Shown here: positions 60,452 to 64,000 of the stretch, piece by piece | Layout: each line of letters starts with the position of its first letter | Numbering within the stretch: the stretch's first letter is position 1 | The notes under the pieces: model-generated | Databases searched by the model: none | Told to the model about the DNA's origin: nothing | Seen by the model: the letters and a program-made list of their open reading frames with translations, nothing else | Translations under genes and position numbers: made by a program | Origin: E44-bin89 sp034409565 | GTDB taxonomy: Bacteria; Chloroflexota; Dehalococcoidia; Dehalococcoidales; RBG-16-60-22 | Reading direction: 5' to 3' | Length of the DNA: 64,000 nt | NCBI GenBank assembly: GCA_034409565.1 | Contig: DAOUMS010000003.1 | Coordinates: forward strand, 62,001-126,000

Positions 60452-60704
60452 TTTCCAGTCGAACCCGGGCGGAAGCCTTGGCCGCTTTTACCCTGAGTAG
60501 AGCGCGCATGGCTTCGGCGATTCGGCCCTGCTTGCCAATGACTCTGCCTTTATCCTCATCGGCGACCTGTAGTTTCAGTGTGGTCAGGCCCTCCTCGTCA
60601 GTTTCCTCTTCGACTTTCACTTCATCCGGTTCATCGACGATTGATTTGGCGATGTACACGACGAGTTCTTTCATGCTTTCTTCTTGCGTTCCAGGTTCAC
60701 TCAT
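60444..60704 (-). CDS. khpA: KH-domain RNA-binding protein
   Basis: This is an 86-aa single KH domain with the G-x-x-G loop in V-I-G-K-Q-G-R-I-A. KhpA binds RNA, often with KhpB, and affects division and sRNA. It overlaps rpsP by 4 bases and rimM by 8 bases, so the three are translated as a coupled operon. Confidence 0.92.
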   Translation of the reverse strand: MSEPGTQEESMKELVVYIAKSIVDEPDEVKVEEETDEEGLTTLKLQVADEDKGRVIGKQGRIAEAMRALLRVKAAKASARVRLEIV

Positions 60705-60976
60705 GTTTTGGGGTTCTCCTTACTCGTATTGGATTTTTGTAGGATGCCGGCCTTGCTCAACAGCCTGGCGGCAGTATCTGTCGGTTGGACACCATGACTT
60801 AACCAGTGGCGTGCTTTTTCTTCGTTGATAACCACGGTTTCGGGGTCGGTGAGGGGGTTGAAATGACCGATAATGTCAATGAAGGCTCCATCACGAGGTG
60901 AGCGGGAGTCAGCAACGACAAGTCGATAGTTTGGCTTGCCCTTGGCTCCGGTACGGCGTAGTCTGATTTTTACCAT
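60701..60976 (-). CDS. rpsP: 30S ribosomal protein S16
   Basis: This is a 91-aa ribosomal protein: V-K-I-R-L-R-R-T-G-A-K-G-K-P, Y-R-L-V-V-A-D-S-R-S-P-R-D-G, and G-V-Q-P-T-D-T-A are diagnostic. First gene of rpsP-khpA-rimM; the usual trmD and rplS are absent downstream, where the ATP operon meets it. Confidence 0.97.
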   Translation of the reverse strand: MVKIRLRRTGAKGKPNYRLVVADSRSPRDGAFIDIIGHFNPLTDPETVVINEEKARHWLSHGVQPTDTAARLLSKAGILQKSNTSKENPKT

Positions 60977-61049
60977 GTTTTTATCTGGCTTCTAAACACT
61001 TATTATGCACCATTGCCTTGGCGTCTGTCAATGGCACCCGGTAAATTAG

Positions 61050-61078
61050 TTGCCAGATAACACTATTGAAGCTATAAT
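61050..61078 (+). promoter_or_regulatory. Promoter of nfi (leaderless arrangement)
   Basis: TTGCCA (61050-61055), 17-base spacer, perfect TATAAT (61073-61078). The start point should fall at 61085-61086, on the ATG at 61086. Confidence 0.68.
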
Positions 61079-61085
61079 GCGGGAT

Positions 61086-61805
61086 ATGAAGGTGCATAAT
61101 CTGCACGGCTGGCAGGTGAGCATTCCGCAGGCTCTGGACATCCAGCGGGAACTGGCCGCCCGGGTTTCCCCAATCAGTGAAATCGGCGAGCCGCGTTTTA
61201 TTGCCGGTGCTGATATATCGACCAGCCGTGCCCGGAACCTGGCCACTGGGGCGGTGGTGGTCATGGCTTACCCGGCACTGGAACTGGTAGAAGTGAAAAC
61301 GGTCGATGCGCCGCTTGCCTTCCCCTACATTCCGGGCCTTCTCTCTTTCCGGGAGTCGCCGCTGGTCCTGGCGGTCTGTGAAAAACTGACGGTGACGCCC
61401 GACCTCCTTCTGGTGGACGGACAGGGACTGGCCCACCCCCGCCGCCTTGGTCTGGCCTGCCACCTGGGGCTCCTTCTGGACACGCCGACCATAGGCTGTG
61501 CTAAATCGCGACTGTGCGGCAGCCATGAGGAATTGGCGGTGGAACCGGGTAGCTCTGCGGCGCTGGTGGACGGCGGGGAAGTAATCGGTGCCGTGCTGCG
61601 CACCAAAGCGGGTACCAGCCCGCTCTATGTTTCCATCGGTCACAAGGTTGACCTGGAGACGGCGGTGCGCTGGGTGCTGGCGTGCTGCCACGGCTATCGT
61701 ATCCCGGAGCCGCTGCGGCTGGCCCATCTGGCGGCAGGTGGGAACATAAAGGAGAAAGAATACTTGCCTTCTCAGGAACCGATTTCTCAGGGGAAACTGT
61801 TTTAG
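61086..61805 (+). CDS. nfi: Endonuclease V
   Basis: Endonuclease V cuts DNA (and RNA) 3' to deaminated bases such as hypoxanthine. The 239-aa protein shows I-A-G-A-D-I-S, V-D-G-Q-G-L-A-H-P-R-R-L-G, I-G-C-A-K-S-R-L and T-S-P-L-Y-V-S-I-G-H, the conserved catalytic and binding motifs. ATG 61086 is chosen because the promoter lies immediately upstream; earlier in-frame codons fall within it. It ends 17 bases before prfB. Confidence 0.94.
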   Translation: MKVHNLHGWQVSIPQALDIQRELAARVSPISEIGEPRFIAGADISTSRARNLATGAVVVMAYPALELVEVKTVDAPLAFPYIPGLLSFRESPLVLAVCEKLTVTPDLLLVDGQGLAHPRRLGLACHLGLLLDTPTIGCAKSRLCGSHEELAVEPGSSAALVDGGEVIGAVLRTKAGTSPLYVSIGHKVDLETAVRWVLACCHGYRIPEPLRLAHLAAGGNIKEKEYLPSQEPISQGKLF

Positions 61806-61822
61806 GCTAAGAGGCAGAGCTA

Positions 61823-62921
61823 ATGCAGGAGTTGCTGGACAAACTGGAAGACCTGCGGTCTCGAATTTCCATGGCACTGGTGCATCTTTGACATTGCCGG
61901 CAGGGAAGTGGAAATCAGGCAGTTAGAGAAAGAATCGGCAAAGCCAGACTTCTGGGCGGAACAGGTTAAAGCACAGGACACCATGCGTCACCTGGTGGAG
62001 CAGAAGAAGGCCGTGGAGCAATGGCGGGGACTGGAAAAAAGGGTGGCTGACCTGACCGAGCTGGCTCATCTGACCGGGGAAGACGAAGCCCTTCAGATGG
62101 AAATTCAGTCGGAGACGGAAAAGGTCGCGTCAGTTCTCGACCAGCTCGAATTCCAGCTTGCTTTCAGTGGTGAATACGATGAGCGCAATGCCATTCTGGC
62201 GGTTCACGCCGGTGCCGGCGGCACCGAGTCCCAGGATTGGGCGGAGATGCTGATGCGGATGTACCTCAGATGGACAGAACGGCATGGCTACCATGCGGAA
62301 ATCCTGGAAAGCACTTCTGGCGAGGAAGCCGGGATGAAGAGCGTGGTCATTGAAATTGCCGGCGACTACGCCTATGGCTACTTGAGAGCGGAGCACGGCG
62401 TGCACCGGCTGGTCCGTCTGTCTCCATTTGACGCCGACCACGCCCGCCATACCTCGTTTGCCCTGGTGGAGGTAATGCCGGAGGCCAAGGCAGACGTTGA
62501 CATCAGTATCGGCCCCGACGATTTGAAAGTGGAGACATTCCGCTCCAGCGGACCGGGCGGGCAGCATATGCAGAAGACAAGCAGCGCGGTCAGGCTGACC
62601 CACCTGTCTACAGGGCTGGTGGTTACCTGCCAGGGTGAGCGTTCCCAACATCGTAACAAAGAGACCGCCATGACCATACTACGGTCGCGCCTGCTGGAAC
62701 TGGAGCTGGAGAAACGCGCCGAGGAAAAAGCCAGGCTCAAAGGAAAGCGCATTGCCGCGGGCTGGGGAAACCAGATACGGAGCTATGTCCTGCACCCGTA
62801 CAAGATGGTTAAAGACCACCGGACCGACTATCAGACAAACAACCCTGATGGCATGCTCGATGGCGACCTGGATGGCTTTCTGGAGGCCTATCACCGGTCT
62901 GGTCTGGGGAGGGAAGAATGA
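61823..62921 (+). CDS. prfB: Peptide chain release factor 2 with programmed +1 frameshift
   Basis: RF2 terminates translation at UAA and UGA. The gene opens at ATG 61823, reads 22 codons to CTT, then an in-frame TGA (61889-61891) followed by C, the classic C-U-U-U-G-A-C site. A +1 shift restores the frame (D-I-A-G-R-E-V-E) and yields 365 aa, the normal RF2 length. The codon-recognition tripeptide S-P-F and GPGGQHMQK (GGQ loop) are present. The Shine-Dalgarno-like stimulator before the site is weak (CTGGTG). Confidence 0.95.
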
Positions 62922-64000
62922 TAAAAAAGGTGGTGTTTTTCATTCTGGTGGTCGGTTTGTGCCTGGCCCTGTCAAGCCCGGTAACGGTTCTGGCCGCAGA
63001 CGGGCCGCAGGTTCTGGACACCAGTGTGCAGGTTGATTTTCCGGCGAGGGTCAACTTCAGTCTCTCGGCCGCCAGTGGTGCTGACATCACGGACATCCGC
63101 CTGCATTATACCGTTCACCGCATGAGTCATGCGGTGGTAACCAGCGAAGTGCGCCTGGAATTTGCACCGGCGCCCCTGGTCACTTCGGCATGGGACTGGG
63201 ATATGAGGAAAACCGGCGGCATGCCGCCGGGCAGCAGCGTGAGCTACTGGTGGACGATTGTAGATGATGGCGGCGAAAGGCTGGAAACCGAACCGGCCGT
63301 AGTCCAGATTGATGATGCCCGTTATCCCTGGCGCAGCCTGAGCCAGGGGTTACTGACCCTGTACTGGTATGAGGGGGATGAGTCGTTCGCCCGGGAACTC
63401 ATGGATACGGCCCAGCAGGCGCTGGTGCGCCTGACCAGTGATACTGGTGCCGAGCTGGAAAGTCCGGCGGCGATATACCTGTATGCCAAGTACGAAGACC
63501 TGCGTGGCGCCATGATATTCCCTCAGGAATGGACGGGTGGCGTGGCCTATACCAGGTTCAGTACCATTGCCATTGGCATTTCCCCGGCCAACCTTGACTG
63601 GGGCAAGCGGGCGATGACCCACGAGCTGCCGCATCTGGTAATTCATCAGATGGTCTTCAATCCCTATAATGATTTGCCCACCTGGCTTGATGAGGGTATC
63701 GCCATGTATGCAGAGGGATCGTTGGAGCCGGCGTTCGTTGATATGCTGGTCAAGGCGATTGATGATGATAGACTGATAACGGTGCGCAGCCTCTCCAGCC
63801 CCTTTTCCGCCTATGCCGAGGAATCATTGCTGGCTTACGCCCAGAGCTACAGCCTAGTTGACCTTTTAATCAATAACTATGGCCAGAGCCAGATGCTTGA
63901 GTTACTGAGCACCTTCCGTGAGGGAAGCGGCTATGATGAGGCCCTGCAGAAAGTATATGGATTTGATATGGACGGTTTAAATGAGCTCTGGCGCAGCTAT
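62918..64000 (+). CDS. Secreted peptidase MA-like metalloprotease (3' end cut by the window)
   Basis: The frame opens at ATG 62918, overlapping the prfB stop, and is still open at base 64000 (361 residues). Residues 1-25 form a signal peptide (M-I-K-K-V-V-F-F-I-L-V-V-G-L, cleavage after V-L-A-A). After a beta-rich region comes the zincin site T-H-E-L-P-H-L-V-I-H with the third ligand in W-L-D-E-G-I-A, the layout of peptidase MA-like gluzincins. The protease is exported; its substrate is unknown. Confidence 0.82.
   Translation, partial: MIKKVVFFILVVGLCLALSSPVTVLAADGPQVLDTSVQVDFPARVNFSLSAASGADITDIRLHYTVHRMSHAVVTSEVRLEFAPAPLVTSAWDWDMRKTGGMPPGSSVSYWWTIVDDGGERLETEPAVVQIDDARYPWRSLSQGLLTLYWYEGDESFARELMDTAQQALVRLTSDTGAELESPAAIYLYAKYEDLRGAMIFPQEWTGGVAYTRFSTIAIGISPANLDWGKRAMTHELPHLVIHQMVFNPYNDLPTWLDEGIAMYAEGSLEPAFVDMLVKAIDDDRLITVRSLSSPFSAYAEESLLAYAQSYSLVDLLINNYGQSQMLELLSTFREGSGYDEALQKVYGFDMDGLNELWRSY

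Overview
The window is 64 kb of bacterial chromosome. The backbone is fairly GC-rich and densely packed, with many GTG and TTG starts. The gene content and order (dgt-dnaG-rpoD, a full F-type ATP synthase operon, a homocitrate-synthase-like enzyme beginning with D-V-T-N-R-D-G, a MrfA-type helicase, several OFA-type MFS carriers and a CaiB/TPP-enzyme pair) suggest an uncultured Chloroflexota bacterium, most likely of class Dehalococcoidia. That placement is inferred from family resemblance; there is no rRNA gene here to confirm it.

Layout. 1-6.4 kb: the end of ybeY, a flavin-reductase-like gene, an MBL hydrolase-pyrD pair, a metal ABC transporter (permease and ATPase), trmO and a DRE-TIM acyl-CoA-condensing enzyme. 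6.5-22.4 kb: DUF503, mrfA helicase, ftsY, lgt, an MFS carrier, fabF-recJ-plsY-like, mtaB, a QueG-like Fe-S protein, a DUF5808-like small protein and GNAT pair, a C-GCAxxG-C-C redox protein that appears to be a selenoprotein, an SDR, an orphan ABC ATPase and panB. 22.6-30.5 kb: an AT-rich integrative element in the 3' half of a tRNA-Arg gene, carrying a restriction-modification cassette, an HNH endonuclease, a Rep-like protein, an excisionase-like protein, an unknown protein, a tyrosine integrase and a cargo gene. 30.5-44.5 kb: CaiB/BaiF CoA-transferase, oxalyl-CoA-decarboxylase-like TPP enzyme, tRNA-His, a stand-alone Smr protein, uvrA, two OFA-type MFS carriers, an HD protein, sbcC and ffh. 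44.5-50 kb: rpoD, dnaG and dgt (minus strand), then a DUF151 nuclease and a zinc-ribbon protein. 50-60 kb: the ATP synthase operon atpI-B-E-(35-aa ORF)-F-H-(cNMP protein)-(acs)-A-G-D-C. 60-64 kb: rpsP-khpA-rimM (minus strand; rimM is frameshifted), endonuclease V, prfB with its programmed +1 frameshift, and the first 361 residues of a secreted HExxH protease.

The strongest unusual points are as follows. (1) An in-frame UGA sits at the first conserved Cys of a C-GCAxxG-C-C protein; a 9-bp stem-loop starts exactly 11 nt after it, which is the geometry of a bacterial SECIS. (2) The ATP synthase operon contains a 35-codon membrane peptide ORF, a cyclic-nucleotide-binding protein and acetyl-CoA synthetase. 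(3) A complete tRNA-Arg-integrated element has 32-bp cores and paired GTGCCA arm repeats at both ends. (4) Several genes (nfi, mtaB, ffh, the MBL hydrolase) have consensus-like promoters placed so that the mRNA would have no leader or only a few nucleotides of leader. (5) trmO and ftsY have family-typical N-termini with no ATG, GTG or TTG start in frame.
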